Positions 31,622 to 44,735 of a stretch of 64,000 bases of DNA are shown piece after piece. Below the pieces are notes generated by a model, which was not told where the DNA came from, did no database searches, and saw nothing but the letters and a program-made list of their open reading frames with translations. Within the stretch, counting starts at the first letter, position 1; each line of letters starts with the position of its first letter. The DNA is taken from positions 234,410 through 298,409 of the forward strand of contig CAUJNA010000196.1 in the NCBI GenBank assembly GCA_963377175.1, in the 5' to 3' direction. This stretch comes from Effrenium voratum (lineage: Eukaryota > Sar > Dinophyceae > Suessiales > Symbiodiniaceae). The position numbers and the translations under genes are program-made.

Positions 31622-32601
31622 TTACGCCGGCACCCGTCCGGTCACCGGATCGGTGCCCAACTTGCGGCGGAAGAGGAGGATGTGGGGCTCCGGGCGATGA
31701 AACCTCGGCTTGGCCCCCGCCCCCGGGCCCCGAGACTCGGGGCTTGGAGTGGGGCGATCACCCTAGCAGGGGCCACCCAAAAAATGGAAAAGGGAGAAAC
31801 CATTTGGTCAGTTCAGGTCGGTTCGCCTGGCTGCCAGGTGAGCCCCACAGAAAAGTCTTGTCCAAAAGGCGGGAGAGCCCCGAAAGTGCCCCTTGAAAGG
31901 GCAACTCGAATGGACATGTTTATCCTACCCATCTCACTTCCCATTTCGGGGATGTGGTCAAGGGCCTATTGGGAGCCAGGGTTTCTTTTGGGTCCTCCTT
32001 TGGGCGCGTGGGCCTGACAACCACGGCCGAGAAGCGATAAATGCCGCCACGGGGCTCGTAGTGCACCCAGCCGCGGGATTGCTGCACTCCGACCTTGTTG
32101 CGCCATTCGTCTTCCAGGAGGGTGCGCTTCATGCCGTCGCTCAGCTTCCAGACCTCCTTGGCAGCCGCCTCGGCAAAGAAAACCCACCCTTGGTGCAGCA
32201 ACAACAAAGCAAAAACTTCGCCTAGCGCCTCTGAACATGAGAACTGGACTCCCAAGACACGAACACGGGCTAGCACGAAGCCTGAAGCCTTCTGAGACTG
32301 GGAGAACTGGGGGCAAATCTAAGGGACACTTGTTGCACCCAAGAGATACCCTCCCGTCGTTGCCATGGAACCTGAGTGAAGGGTCCTGGAAGACCCTTTT
32401 TCCTTGAAAAGGGGGCCATGTTTGTGGACAGGAGGGTGCGATATTTGGCCTTCCGCTGCTCACTCACTTGTTGCTCTTCCCTGCTGGGTGTGCCTGACCA
32501 ACTTCGAGGTTCCTGGCCTTGTTCAAGAGAACGTGCCTGTACTCGTACTGGTCATCCTGGTACTTCTCTGAATACTCAATCTCGTCAGGGTAGTGCACCA
32601 T
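31622..32601 (-). CDS. CKS1: CKS1-type cyclin-dependent kinase regulatory subunit, paralogue B (3 exons)
   Basis: Exons 32601-32518, 32168-32056 and 31703-31622 total 279 nt, exactly 93 codons with the TAA. Spliced, they give the full CKS signature: IEYSEKYQDDQYEYRHVLL, then LSDGMKRTLLEDEWRN, VGVQQSRGWVHY and [17 protein letters not shown] proteins bind cyclin-dependent kinases and dock phosphorylated substrates in the cell cycle. The length of 92 residues is normal for the family. Both introns start GC and end AG (AAG|GCC to CCGAG|GCG; GA|GCC to CGAG|GTT), which keeps every junction in phase. One extra residue (Lys) sits in EWRNKVGV relative to paralogue A. It lies about 600 bp downstream of paralogue A, same strand: a tandem duplication. 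Confidence 0.9.
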
Positions 32602-33198
32602 GATCAGAAAGCACAAACTCGAAGACAGAGCCGAAAGCTGGCTGCAAGGCGGGTCACGCGTGAGATCGGGTGGCCGGGAATGAGCGAGCGAGAGGCGGCA
32701 AGGACAATCCAAAATACTGACAATGCAGTCAAACCCAATTTCAAATATCTCATAATTGCATCGCACGACAGAGCTCAGCACATGGGAAAACTCATCGCTC
32801 AGAAAGTATAAGCTGAGTATCTGCACAATCTTGGCTTGAAAGCATCTGAAAGCCGGTGCTCCCTGTGCATCATTCAAGCACCCAAACACCTTGTTTTCCA
32901 CCAGGCAGCGCAATGCACATGCTGCAAGCAATGGCAGCGCTTGGCTGCCGAGTGTCTAATGTTCAACTATCTACTTAATTAAGCGCCATGCGGAGTCACA
33001 AACCAGGCGCGTGCGCGAATGAATTCCCGGGGGTGTGCTGCATGCATGAACTTGCTCTGGCGACTCAGCAACATGTGCGTGTATATCTATATCGAAGTAT
33101 ACATACAAATACTGTATACATATCCATGTAGATAATCATATACATAAAGCCGCATGATGTTGCAGCATCCCCCAAGAAGCAGGCCGCTTCCGGCCGAA

Positions 33199-33554
33199 TC
33201 ATGCAGCCCGTCCGGACGGGTGTGTATCAAGCCGACGCCGGAAGAGCAAGATGTGCGGCTCTGGGCAGTGCCACTCGTAGTGCTCCCAACCAGGAGATTG
33301 CAGCACTCCCACCCCACGCCACTCCTCCTCCGTCAGCAGCCGCCTCATGCTGTCGCTGAGCCTCATCACCTTCGCTTTCGCTGCCTGCAGGGATCAGAAA
33401 GCTACCTGAAACACGTGTCTAACACGGCGCCAGTTACCCAACCGCACAGCTTTGGTCCTTCGGCCTTGGTAAGGTGCACATGTCGGTACTCGAAAAGGTT
33501 GCTGTCATCCTTGTACCTCTCAGTGTACTCGATCTCCTCAGGACAGCGCCCCAT
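33199..33554 (-). CDS. CKS1: CKS1-type cyclin-dependent kinase regulatory subunit, paralogue A (2 exons)
   Basis: Exon 1 (33554-33465) starts ATGGGGCGC and encodes [20 protein letters not shown] plus VHLTK. A single 80-nt intron (33464-33385) has a GC donor and CAG acceptor. Exon 2 (33384-33199) encodes [36 protein letters not shown] and [13 protein letters not shown] before TGA, giving 91 residues in all. The conserved phosphate- and kinase-binding features ([21 protein letters not shown]) are present. Unlike paralogue B, there is no intron inside the HYE/HxPEPH junction. Role as for paralogue B: a cell-cycle kinase adaptor, probably nuclear. The preceding 200 bp would hold the spliced-leader acceptor, which I could not pinpoint. 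Confidence 0.9.
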
Positions 33555-33599
33555 GAGGAGACGCAGAACGAGCTGCCGGACCAAATTTGGGCCAAATGC

Positions 33600-33900
33600 T
33601 GCGGCCTGACGGCCCATTCCAAGCTAAAGCTTGTCGGAATTTCGGGCTTTCACAGGCGAAAGCACCAGCAACTCCGAACCAATCCCCGTGCGCATGTCCT
33701 CATCCCCATCACCAGGTGCACCCGCGCAGCCATGGCGCATCGGCGACAGGCTAGCACTGCCGTGAGCGGCGCTCTGAGAGGTGCCATCTTGCCTCTTGGA
33801 CTACTAGATTGCGCAAAACGCGCAACAGCCAACTGCAAACCAAGCCCGCGGCCCCGTTGAAGGTTGGCAACTGGTTCAAGAACAGCACGTCGTCCTGGCA
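33600..33900 (-). CDS. Possible upstream exon with basic N-terminus
   Basis: Just upstream of CKS paralogue A, an ATG near 33787 opens MAPLRAPLTAVLACRRCAMA then ARVHL, running to a CTGGTGATG donor-like site. The Ala/Arg/Leu-rich start resembles an organelle-targeting peptide. There is no second exon I can connect, so it is only a possibility. Confidence 0.2.
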
Positions 33901-36900
33901 CAGTCTCCCAGTTTTTTTAGCATGTCCCTGCACCCCTCCATTACCCACGCTCCGGGCCAACTTCTTAGTCTCAGGCCTACATTTCTTCCCACGCCTCAGT
34001 GTTGATCTCCTGCGAGCCTGCCAATACCTGAGAGCGCGTCCGATTCGGCCGCAGTCAGCACGCCATTTGTTTGGGCACACCAAATTTGGGCCCTCCCCAG
34101 TTCATGGAGCCAAGCGGATGGTAGCAACTGAACGGCGCACGGAGGGACTGGCACGGCTGAGGCTCTTGTTGTCGGACTCGTACTGGCCAAACCTGGGAGC
34201 TAGCCAGCAAAGGCCAAGCAAAAACTTGCGCAGCTTCTGGCAATCGCATGATGGCAATGGCGCGCATTCATCCCGCGCTTCCATAACACCCTCCCCCAAA
34301 CTCATATGGAAGCTCCAAGGACGGAAGACTTGGTTCCATTTGCGAAAACCAACCTGGGAGCATCCCCCGACAAATGCGGCCGACAGTCCACTCCCCCCGC
34401 TGGCGCAATGTGCGACGAGAGAGACCGGGGCGCCCTGCCAGCGCAGCACGCCCTGAAAAAAGCTGGGCCTTTGCGCCTGCACCACGCGCATGCACAGGGC
34501 TCCTGAACTTTAACCCCCTGGCATGGTAGCGCAAAACTGTGTTTTTGTCAGCCCCCCTGCTAAAAATGAAGAGAACCAAAACCAAAAGACTTGCCAACAG
34601 CAGTGGCGAGAACCCCCAGCCAGGTCAACATCGCGCTATGGCAACAAAAACCAGCCGAGCCGAGCGCTGTTGGAATCCTTCAACAGCTACCTGAGCCTGT
34701 GTCAAAAACCCGGCCCTAGACCCAGAGTGAAACTGGCTGCAAGGTCGGTTTTCCAGAGTTTGCAACTAGCACCTGGGAAGCAAGAAGCCACCTATCGGCA
34801 CAAGAATAATTTCACCTGCCCTGCCTCAGCAGTCAGCGTCATTCCGAAGCCGACCACTTCAAAGCGACCTTTCCTCGGACTGGGCAATATTGGTGGCAGC
34901 CTTGCATGGGCCAACATGTTGATGTTGTCCAGTTTATTAATAGGTGGCGTCCCTGGGTTTACGGGGGAATCGTCACTTTTGGAGGGAAACACCCTCCTAG
35001 TGACAAACTGGGGTTGGTTAGTATGGGGTCAACGGTACATGAACATCTAAAAACCACCTGTAGAGCTTGCTCACTTCATCTCCGCTAAAGAAAATCTGGA
35101 TGTGAACGCCACCTATCTGCGCACAACCGAAAAAAGCGGCCTGTCATCCTGTCCATCAAGAAGACCCACCGGCACGGAGCCTTTTCGTCCTTTTCGCCCG
35201 GCAAAAGCCCATTGAGCAAAATTGGCCAAGGCACACCCGCGATTCCGTTCTGGGCCCAAACAGCCTCGTTCTGGGCTCTCTGGGGCCTGGGCTTGTACTG
35301 CCATTTCAGCAGCGAGTCAGCCGCACGCCTGCGCTGGCCCCGCCGCTGACATGCGAGGTCTATGGATAAACCAAAGCCCTCCCGCCCGCGCCCCCGTCCC
35401 CCCCTGAAAAACAAATGATCACAGCGTGACCTTGATGCAACTCATGACAGAACCGTGCGGGGCCAACAGACTACAGCATAAACCACCCCTCCATCCTCGC
35501 TGTGGGCCCATGATACATCACTGCCCTCATTTCGCTGTGCCTCACACGGCGGAAAACACTTTTTGGTTTTTGCCGTTCCGAAAGGCAAAAACCGCGCCCT
35601 TGCCGTGACAAATTCCCACGGCTAGAAAAAGTCCTCAGGGAACCCTGGCGCCAGCTTGCTGAGTTCAGTGCCATTGCTGCATGGGGGGGCATTGGCATGC
35701 CGGCAGCAAAAGCCTCACGTGCAAAGCAGCCACCGTATTTCGGGCTCTGACCGCCTGTGACTGGGAAGGCCCCATCCTCCGATTCGGGATTTGGGAGTTG
35801 GGATTCGGGATTCGGGACTGCAAAGGTGCCATCCTCGGATTCGGGGTCTTTGTCCCTGGGACGGGCTAGAAATTGTGGCTCAGGCGGGCCTGTCAGACCA
35901 ACCCCGATTCCTCAAGCCCGCGGCATCTTCCAAAGGAACACGGTGTCCCGGAACCACGCGATCTCCGGGAAGAGCTCCAACCTCTGCTCCGACCCCAGGC
36001 ACCCAGGCACCCAGGCACCAGGGACCGAGCTGGCGAGTTGCCGGCCAAAAACGCCAGGGAACTCATGGATGGGATGAAGTACATGCCGCTACATGCCACT
36101 CAACGGACAACGAGCTTTCGCGCTAAGTGCAGCCATAGACCCCACCCCCCACCCATCTCGAATTTTATCCACCGCCACCCCCCCCCCTCCCTCCCTGAAC
36201 CCCCAATCCCAGACCTCCGAACCGAACCAAACCGGGCGCTCCCGGCAGCTCAGGCCGCTCCCCGGTGAGCAAACAGGCCGCCTCCCGGCGCGCGCTGTCC
36301 AGGCCTCATTTGCTCCAACTGCTGGCTCCGCAGTTTGGAGGTGAAACGAGGCCAGTTTTAGAAGCACCACCAAAGGAGTAGCAACTCAAAAACAGGCGAG
36401 CCACCCAAATGTTCCATTGTAGGTCAACCATGGAATTCCCCCTCTACTTTGTGAATGCTGCTTTCCCCATTTTGGGTTTTTCAGCTTCCCTCTGATTCGT
36501 GGTTTGGTCCCAGCATTCCAGTGAAACCCGACCCACAACAACCATCCAAACCCATCCAAACCAGTTGGGTGACCTGAAGCTTGGAAGGGAGTGCGGATTT
36601 CCGTTGGAAAAAGGCGACCAGCAGCATCTTGGACCTGTTCAGAGGGGAGCTTTAAACAAATAAGAAAACAGACTGAAACCGACAAAAGCGGGATAAATGA
36701 ATAGAGTCAAAAGACTTCGACTAATGGTTGGTTCCTTTTCTCCCTTTCCCGAGGAACAGTCGGATAACCCCCAAAACCACAATCAAGTTGAAAATCAGGC
36801 ACCCCTTCGCCGAAAAGCAGCAAAGTCGCTCACAAACTGGGTGTGCATTGGTTCAGGGATCTACTTCGGATTCTTATCTCGGACTTCCCACAAAATTGGA

Positions 36901-37000
36901 AACCGATAACTGGCAGCCTCACACCAGGGTTCTCCGTCATATTCCTTGCTGGATCTTGAAGGCTTGGGGGAAGGGATAGCTGTTGTGCAGCCCACTAAAC
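33900..37000. other. Unidentified, intron-like or intergenic DNA
   Basis: Three kilobases without a recognisable domain. The near-repeats of TTCGGGATTTGGGA at 35775-35850 and a C-rich run at 36170-36190 are the only local patterns. Open frames are short and occur equally on both strands. Confidence 0.5.
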
Positions 37001-37299
37001 GGCAACTGATCAATGGCTGCAACCCACTAAAGCCAAAGCCGCTGCTTGCGACACGGGGCTTGCAAGTGGCACCAATGACAATGCCACAAGATTGAAGGTG
37101 ACACTCCCCGACTTTAACTGGTCTGCCATGTTCGCGAAAAGTGAGACACCCTCCGGCAGGCTTCCATTTTTTGACAACAACGCGGACTTCAACCCAGTCT
37201 TTGGTTTTTTCCCAATGAAAAGAAACCTTGGGTTCAAAATTGAAACTTTCTGCGCCAGTCCCAAAATCCGGCGGAAAGAACGGCCGGTACTGCACCCAC

Positions 37300-37437
37300 C
37301 TCTCGCCCCGCAGCTCGCCCCCGCAGCTCGCATATCTCGCGCGGCGAACGAGAGGACGGCACTAAGGGCACCGCCCAAACACAGCCCCATCTGCTCCACC
37401 CAGGCGGTATCACCTGGCGATGCGCCGGCCGTCCAGC
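37300..37437 (-). CDS. Candidate exon with hydrophobic segment
   Basis: After a CCGTGCAG acceptor-like site the minus strand encodes LTGWTAGASPGDTAWVEQMG then LCLGGALSAVLSFAARDM, which contains a possible membrane helix. Bias and acceptor are suggestive, but no family is recognised and the 3' border is unknown. Confidence 0.3.
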
Positions 37438-37459
37438 CTGTCAGAACCTGCACGGTGCT

Positions 37460-39240
37460 TGTGTGACTCCTTTTTTTGAGGGAACCCCCATTTGCTGGCT
37501 GGGTTTTAAAGGGAAACCAAAAGGAAACTAGGCAAACATGTGGGGCGTGTTTGTTTTCAAAAGGGGTACCAAAAGGAAACTAACCAAGCAATGGGGGCTC
37601 CACCTATTTTAAGACACATCCCGTGAGTGCGGAGCTAAACGCGAAGCCCTACAAAAAGTCGAGCAGGGGCTTACGCCAAGGGTGCAGCTGTTCGGATCTC
37701 CAACAAACGACTCGCGCATACTCACGTAAGACGAAGTCCGAAAAAGACGGCAGCAGCATCTCTCTTTCCGGGAGTATGAGAATGCAAGAGACCAACACGG
37801 CCACGAAAGCCGATGACCGCACGCGCGATGTCTCTTTTCAGAATTGGCTTATTTAGGTCGATTACGGTATCTGACTAGTGTCCTGGTTAATGTGGACCCC
37901 TCTGCAACAAGCTCAACTTTTTGTGGGTCCAATGGAAACCCACGGTTTCAACCGAAAACTTAAAGTCCACAGGTCCCACCAGAAAGCCATAAAGGTACGG
38001 TCCGAGATCATCTGAAGGCAAGTTATCAACGACGTCGCTACTCAATCACCTTCCCTCCACTGGTCGGCCTTCACCACAGGTCATCTGCTGGTCAAAGGAA
38101 AACACCACGTGGTCCTCCGAGATGGAGCGGCGCACGCCTCAGGCAAACCGGCCACAGCAACGCAGATAGAAACCACGCGCAGAAGCCCAATAGCCACATG
38201 CACACGCAAACATAAGGGCAAACAGCCAAACAGCCACAGGTGGTTTTCACAACAAATTTAGTAGCTTCCGGCTTGGAAAGGGTTGGCATAATGGAGCCGA
38301 GGAAGGGGGTGTCGAACCAGGGCACTAGGGGGTGTGACACAACTTGACCGGCTGCCTGGAGATGCAGACAAGCAAACAGAGAGAGAGAGAGAGGGAAAGC
38401 GCAAGAGAAAAAGAGAAGGGAGAAAAAGAGACAAGGAGAAAAAAAGAGAAGGAGATATAGGGAGCTTAAGAGAAGAAGACACAAAGAGTCTAAGCGTCTA
38501 AGAGAGCCAAAATTACAAAGAAACAACAAAAAAAACAAGAAACAAAAGGAAGCAAAAAGAACAAGGAAAAAGAAACCATGAAAGAGCTAGACCAGTGAAT
38601 TGGGGCGAGCTTGTGCAGTTATGGACCTATGCAGCAATGTGCCATGTCGGAGTGCTGTAGTTCTGGTTTTTTACGGAGAGTTGCTGCTGACCTTGAAGAA
38701 AGTAGCAAAGGGGCTCGAGACAGGAACACCATTTGCGCGCAATGGCTTGGAACACGATTGGTGGAACATACTTGCGTTGAGATGTTCAAGTGAGGGCAAT
38801 GTTTATTTGGGAGCATCATGTTAGGGCAAGTGAGTTGCGCTTGTTGAATATCATCCCCTGCTGCCAAGGCGATTTCCTGCCCTTCCTCATTTGGGATAAA
38901 CCGGGCCTTGTTCCAGACCTTCAAATGCCAAGCGTTGCCTGCAACTTGGACATTTCCCCCTCCCAAGAGACAGATTAGCGACAGTTGGTCCAAAAAGTGA
39001 TGAGTTTAATCCGGCTTTGGAGGGACAAACGTGGGGGACCCCTGCGGCTTGGCCCTCTGCCCAGCCGAGGCTCCGGCTGTCAAAGTAGTCCAGCACCAGG
39101 GAACGCCTGGGTTTATGGGGGGCTTTCGGACCAAACCATCGGCTCCAGAAGGAACCATCATCCCTCACCTCTGGGCAGCTTAGGCTGAGGAATTCGGAAA
39201 AGGTGCCCGCGCAACCTGCAAGGAGCCCACGCACGCGCAC
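37460..39240. other. No recognisable gene; purine-rich patch
   Basis: Includes near-duplicate AAACCAAAAGGAAACTA sequences at 37515 and 37568 and a GAGAGA/AAAGAG-rich stretch at 38378-38570. No gene could be supported. Confidence 0.5.
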
Positions 39241-39242
39241 AT

Positions 39243-39835
<593 letters not shown>

Positions 39836-39839
39836 AAGG

Positions 39840-42800
39840 AAAAAAAAAAAAAAACGTGTATAGGGTTCGAGCATGTAGCATTCCAGCCCTGCCCTTGAAA
39901 GCCAAGACCCCTCCGGGCGTAGGGGCCCCGGCAGCGCTTGGCACTCTGGCGCCACCTCAGAAAGGGATCCCCACCAGTCATAACTTCCCTCCCATTAACA
40001 TAGCACCTCACAGGGCGGTTCCTTTAAAAGGAAACTGATCTTCCAAGTACCCTCCCACAACTGCTATGTTTGTTCCCAAAGAGAATTCCTCCGAATGAGA
40101 CATCCTGAATGAAAAGGCCCTTCCTGACACTTATTCGGAGGCTTGCTTGTTGTCGTCAGAGGGTAAGATGAGATGTATCTCCTCCTGCAGGGCTCCCTGT
40201 GAACCAGCAAGTAGCGCCGCTTTATCCATTGGCAGCGGGCCAGGCAGTGGATCTTTGTTTGGAACATGCGGCTTGACAAGGCGCATTGCCTCGGCCAAAC
40301 CACCACCCAACCTTCTCCGAGGGCACCAGACTGTTCAAAGATAACAGGCCACGTGCCGCGGTGACATGCCATGGCACATCAACATGCGGGTTTCTCAAAA
40401 TAAGGGTCCCCCTTATCATGGTTAGTTTAACCTCTGGTGGTTTCCCTCTAAAAACCCTCCAACAAGGGGTCCGCCATTTTGAGGAACCCCCCCCCACACG
40501 GCAACCAAAGCCAGCGGCTCCCTCCGGCTCGGAACACCGGCCAAAAGCAAGGTCGCGGAGGCGGCCTTGAAGGTGCCGCAGTCGACACCTCGGCCATGTG
40601 CCCAAGTGACCGGCTGCAGTGACCAAGGGGAGGGCTTCAAAAAAAGGGGGGGTCTCCTCTGCAAATGAATAGGCGTCAAAATTAAGCCACAAAGTGGCAG
40701 GTCTTGGTCTATGTGTCCATTTGCCAGGGTTCCATTGTGGGCGCCTATTCTTGACCCACACCCGAATGAGCACTTGTGGAGTTCCACGTTAAACTGGAGG
40801 TGAGTCCTACCTTCTGGTGTCCAAGGTTTTCTCCACACTTGAAGCGCATCCTGGCCCCACACCGAAAGGCAGGCAGGGACCCTCGGCGAGGCCACTGTAG
40901 TGCCTGTGGAAAGCGCATGCTTCGCTCTGCTGCAACATCGACCTTTCCGCGAAAAGTGAGCCTTTCCAATGACCGCCGAAGATGTGCACGACCCCACAAA
41001 TCACGAGACAAACAAGGGCATGGCAAGCAAGTAACAACCTCAGGGAAGGTTGATTAACAGCCACAAGCTGCAAAGCATTCAAAAGGGCAAACACGCACGT
41101 GGAAACCAATCGGCCAATATGTTGGTGCCCGCTCCTGGATGCAAGGGAGCCATGCAAAGGCCCCACCAGGACCCGCCGCAGCAAGGCATCCTCAGCAACA
41201 AGGTCCAGGCAGCTCGCAGTAAACTGCAGGCGGACATCAATCAAGTTCAGACCCTTGTCAAATAGACAAGAGACATGGGTCTATCTTGTTTTGGGGGGAT
41301 CCGCCCAAAATGGCAATAAGGTGTTCCTTTTGGCCAGCTCCAGCTTCATTCCAACACCATCAAGGTCCTCCAGTAGAGAGCTTAGAATAAGGGTACCCTT
41401 TGTTCTGTAGTCTATTTTAGCAGCGGAACCCTCCCAATCAAACAAGGGTAAAAGGGAACTACTGGGGGACCTAGCCACCAAGGGGAACCCAAGAAAAGAT
41501 GCCCCCCCCCCTGGCGGGGGACGCGGAAAATTCTCGGGGCAAAGGCGCCATGATGGCGGCGATGGCCGCTGACACCACCACCCGGGCGCCGTCCGTCTCG
41601 CGGCTCGCACGCAAAGTGCAGCACACCGCGGCAAAGTGGCGCCTCGGGCAAAGTTGTTTGTTTATCCCCCCCCCAAAAAAAAAAGATGTTTTTTTGAAAA
41701 CCACTGGGTTTCAGCCAACGGCGCACAACCAGGCGCGGAAAACCAAGCAGCTTGCTACATGTAGAGGAGAGGCCCTTAAGCACAGCAAGCTGCGCGCCGG
41801 CGTTGCCCGAAATCCCCAAAATTACTGGATGCGTCAAGACCACATGGGACACATGCCCTGGGCTCCCGGGTTTCCGCCTCCGCATGCTGCTCGAGAATTG
41901 AAACATGCCGAGTGCGAGACGCGATCAGGAACAAATGTCTCATCAGGTCAGCCTGGTTCCGCTGCTGTGCAGCATTCAGAATGGGGAATCGCCTCCTCAC
42001 ACAGGCTGAACCCCCCCACCCACACAAAAAAAGGGAATCAGCTCTTGCAAATGCCAGGTCCTTGCGGCACCCTACACCATAGGCTCACACTGGGCCGTTT
42101 CCCGCGCCTAGCAGCAACAAAAATGAAACATGGTTTAACAAAGCTGGACCCGGGTCGTTGCAAGCCTTCGTCTCCTGCTTCATCTCCTGCATCCAAAAGC
42201 AGCCGCTTGCCTTGCGCCGTTGGGAGCTCGCTCCACAGAGGGAGACAGAGAGAGAGCGAGCCCCTCTCGCAGTCGATCGAGCAAGCGTTGTACCAGATTC
42301 CTAGCTGACATGTGCCAAGGAATCCACGAGCGAGCAGAAGCTTTGGGCCCCTGGTTGACAACATTTTCTGGCGGATGGCTCGCGCTGAGGCCAACCCAAA
42401 ATCTGGCATCCCCACCACAAAGCTGAGAAATGGCCCGCAATCAGCTTGCCAGCTGCTCAAAGAACATGGAATTCCTTGCCGGAAAAAAAAAGGAAAAAGA
42501 AAAAACAAAAAGAAAAAAACTCCTTCCCAACGGTGGAGCCTCGAGGCACTACTCTGTCGGACCGTAGACTAAGCGTCTAGTCTTTCACTTTGGCATCCGC
42601 CACAAAGCCTCCGCTTCGGTCCGGCGATGTCCGGCGCCTTGGGGTGGTCCAGCGGAAGCGGCATGGGAAGAATCTGCATCCTGAAGTCGCGGACCCCAAA
42701 AAACCTCAGGGAACAAAGGCAACTTGCTTGGGCACAGTTTGGGGATCTTCTACTGCAGACTACGGAAGAAGCATTTTCTGCGGAGTTTTCTTGTTGCAGC

Positions 42801-43060
42801 ATTTTGTGAGAGAAAAAGGCCCATCCTGAACGCAGAAATGGGCACTGCTCGGAAAGGATGTGCTTCTTTTTCCCCATTCCCGTCCCTTACCTTCCCTTAC
42901 CTTGCTGCTTGTGCATCTACATACATGCGGTGCAATCCGCAGATCCTCCCTCCAGTGGCCAACGGGAAGATAAATCGGAAAGAGCTACACAGGAGCACCA
43001 ACCGGAATCCACAGGAGGACCCCTGGTTGACTTGTGGGGACCCCGTTAAGCGGGAAATCC
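39840..43060. other. Unidentified sequence
   Basis: No domain recognised on either strand. A minus-strand piece near 42600-42720 (VRDFRMQILPMPLPLDHP) is coding-like and may be an exon. A roughly 70-bp repeat lies at 41402-41470 and recurs at 45419. Confidence 0.45.
41402..41472. repeat. Dispersed repeat, copy 1
   Basis: GTTCTGTAGTCTATTTTAG, then GGAACCCTCCC, then AAGGGTAAAAGGGA and GGGACCTAG. The same blocks in the same order, with small indels, occur at 45419-45490. A 15-base part occurs inverted at 29707. Likely members of a small non-coding repeat family. Confidence 0.75.
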
Positions 43061-43064
43061 CCAT

Positions 43065-43330
43065 CTAAGACGCGGAAAAAACGCCGCTGCACCCACCCAC
43101 CACACCAGGCTTCAATGTTGTGGCCCTTTCGCACCAGGGACCCCGCAGGAGCCGGGCGATCAGCGCGAAGCGCGTCAAGGCCTGGGCAAATGTTCTCTCA
43201 TCCGACGCCCGCGCTTGGCGGGCGTGGCTGAGACTGCGCGCAGGAACACGGTCAGACACACAGTCGCCCAGTCCCGACTGGAAACGAGGTGAAGAAGACC
43301 TCACCTTTCCAATCTGACGGCAGCAAGTTG
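43065..43330 (-). CDS. Candidate exon
   Basis: A minus-strand frame with ASDERTFAQALTRFALIARL then LRGPW looks like an amphipathic helix. Splice borders are unclear, and the opposite strand is also open, so this is weak. Confidence 0.25.
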
Positions 43331-43559
43331 TGGGGATCGGATTTCCGAGCGCCCCACAGACTGGGAGATGTGCTCGAACTGATTGCAGAGAAGGGTGAGC
43401 CTCAAGTGAAACATGTTGCGGTCCACTAACAAATCCACTCGGCCGGCCGGGGGGTAGCATTGTGCCAAGGCCTGGGCTGTTTCAACATGCTTTGCCTGGG
43501 CTAAGAGGGTCCCACTCGGGATCGTCTAAATGGTCGCCAAACCCCAAGATCGAGTGTAG

Positions 43560-43860
43560 AGAGTCATCCCGGCACCATCTGCGTGGCGCCACATCCACAC
43601 AGCAGTAATGCCTCATGCTAGAAGTAGTACCGTCGGTTTGACCTCATTCCGAAGTAGCACTGCTCCATTCCAAGAATAGTGTTGCCCCGTTCGACAACTC
43701 CATCACCCAGCTTAGTATTGATCTAGTACAGGCGAAGTCTCAACTACCAGTAGCATTGTCCAATCATGGTCCTAACGCCAGTTCAGCCAATTTCAAAGTA
43801 GCACTGCCCAACTCTGAAGTAGCAGTTCAGACTGCAGTAGCCGCCTCCAATTAAAAAAAT
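43560..43860. repeat. Degenerate GTAGCACTG repeats
   Basis: Around ten degenerate copies of AAGTAGCACTGCCC-like units spaced about 20-35 bp over 300 bp. No protein-coding or RNA feature is associated with them. Confidence 0.55.
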
Positions 43861-44041
43861 GTGGTGCAAAGTTCGGTGTTGTTCACAAATATTCATATGG
43901 ACCTTACCGATCTTGGCAAGGAGGAAGGGGGGTCGCGCGGGTCTCGCCACGGGATGGGCTAGAATTGTCTTGCCAAACCGTGCTCAGGACCCTTTTTTGG
44001 CACAATTTACTTTGGGTTGTGTCATAATCTGAACCCTCAAA

Positions 44042-44128
44042 TGGCGGCTTTCCTTCGTGCACTCTGGTCTCTCTGGTCCTTCGCGGTCCGTTTGTTCAGG
44101 ACAATGGACCCAAACCAGGACCCCTGGA
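44042..44128 (-). CDS. Candidate terminal exon
   Basis: After a CTCCTCCAG acceptor the minus strand reads GSWFGSIVLNKRTAKDQRDQ then SARRKAAI and TGA, a plausible basic C-terminus. The matching upstream exons may be among the candidates at 44.7, 45.6 and 46.6 kb, but they cannot be joined by eye. Confidence 0.35.
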
Positions 44129-44639
44129 GGAGGGGAGGGCAAGCCAAGTGAAGAGCGCACCAACGCGCAACCCTCTGCGCGCCACTGGGCGCAACCGCGC
44201 AACCGGGCCCCGCACAAGTGCACGGCTAGGCGGCAGCACTCGGCCGCCTCGAAGGGATCGCGCACTGCCTCAGGCGACCCAGGGCGAAACTACAATCCCG
44301 TGGTGCTAAACCATGTTTATTGGAATGCCATCTAAGAACCAACTGAGCGACACCCCAGCCTGAGACACTCAAAAGGTGAACGATGGCCCCTCGACCCCTG
44401 GTGGCAGGCTGCGTCGAAGAGGCGCCTATCCGACCGGCGCGTTCTCTCCAACCCAGCACTTGCTCCAGCTGGTCCCCGAGATGGGGGTGACTTAACATGG
44501 AAAACTCCAGAGAAGGTGGCGACCGCAGGCAAAAATAAACATATGTCCAGTAGTGATAGATTCCCATTAAAACCAACAGGGGAAAATAAAATATATTCAT
44601 TGCAGCAAATGGAAGTCCCTGTGGTCTGAATTTGAAACC

Positions 44640-44735
44640 AAGCTGAAAAAGGAGCCCGCCAACTTCTGGGGAAGCAGCCAGCGGAAGCTCGCTGGTGGGC
44701 ACGGAGATGGAGACCCTGGCCGGGTCCACCTGCTC
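44640..44735 (-). CDS. Candidate internal exon
   Basis: A CAG acceptor, then VDPARVSISVPTSELPLAAS and PEVGGLLFQ in an open minus frame. Coding-like composition but no family recognised. Confidence 0.3.

Noticed and set aside
34500..36400. Search for a third CKS copy or other known gene near the CKS pair
   Set aside because: No IEY/YRH or PEPHILLF signature occurs outside the two genes described.
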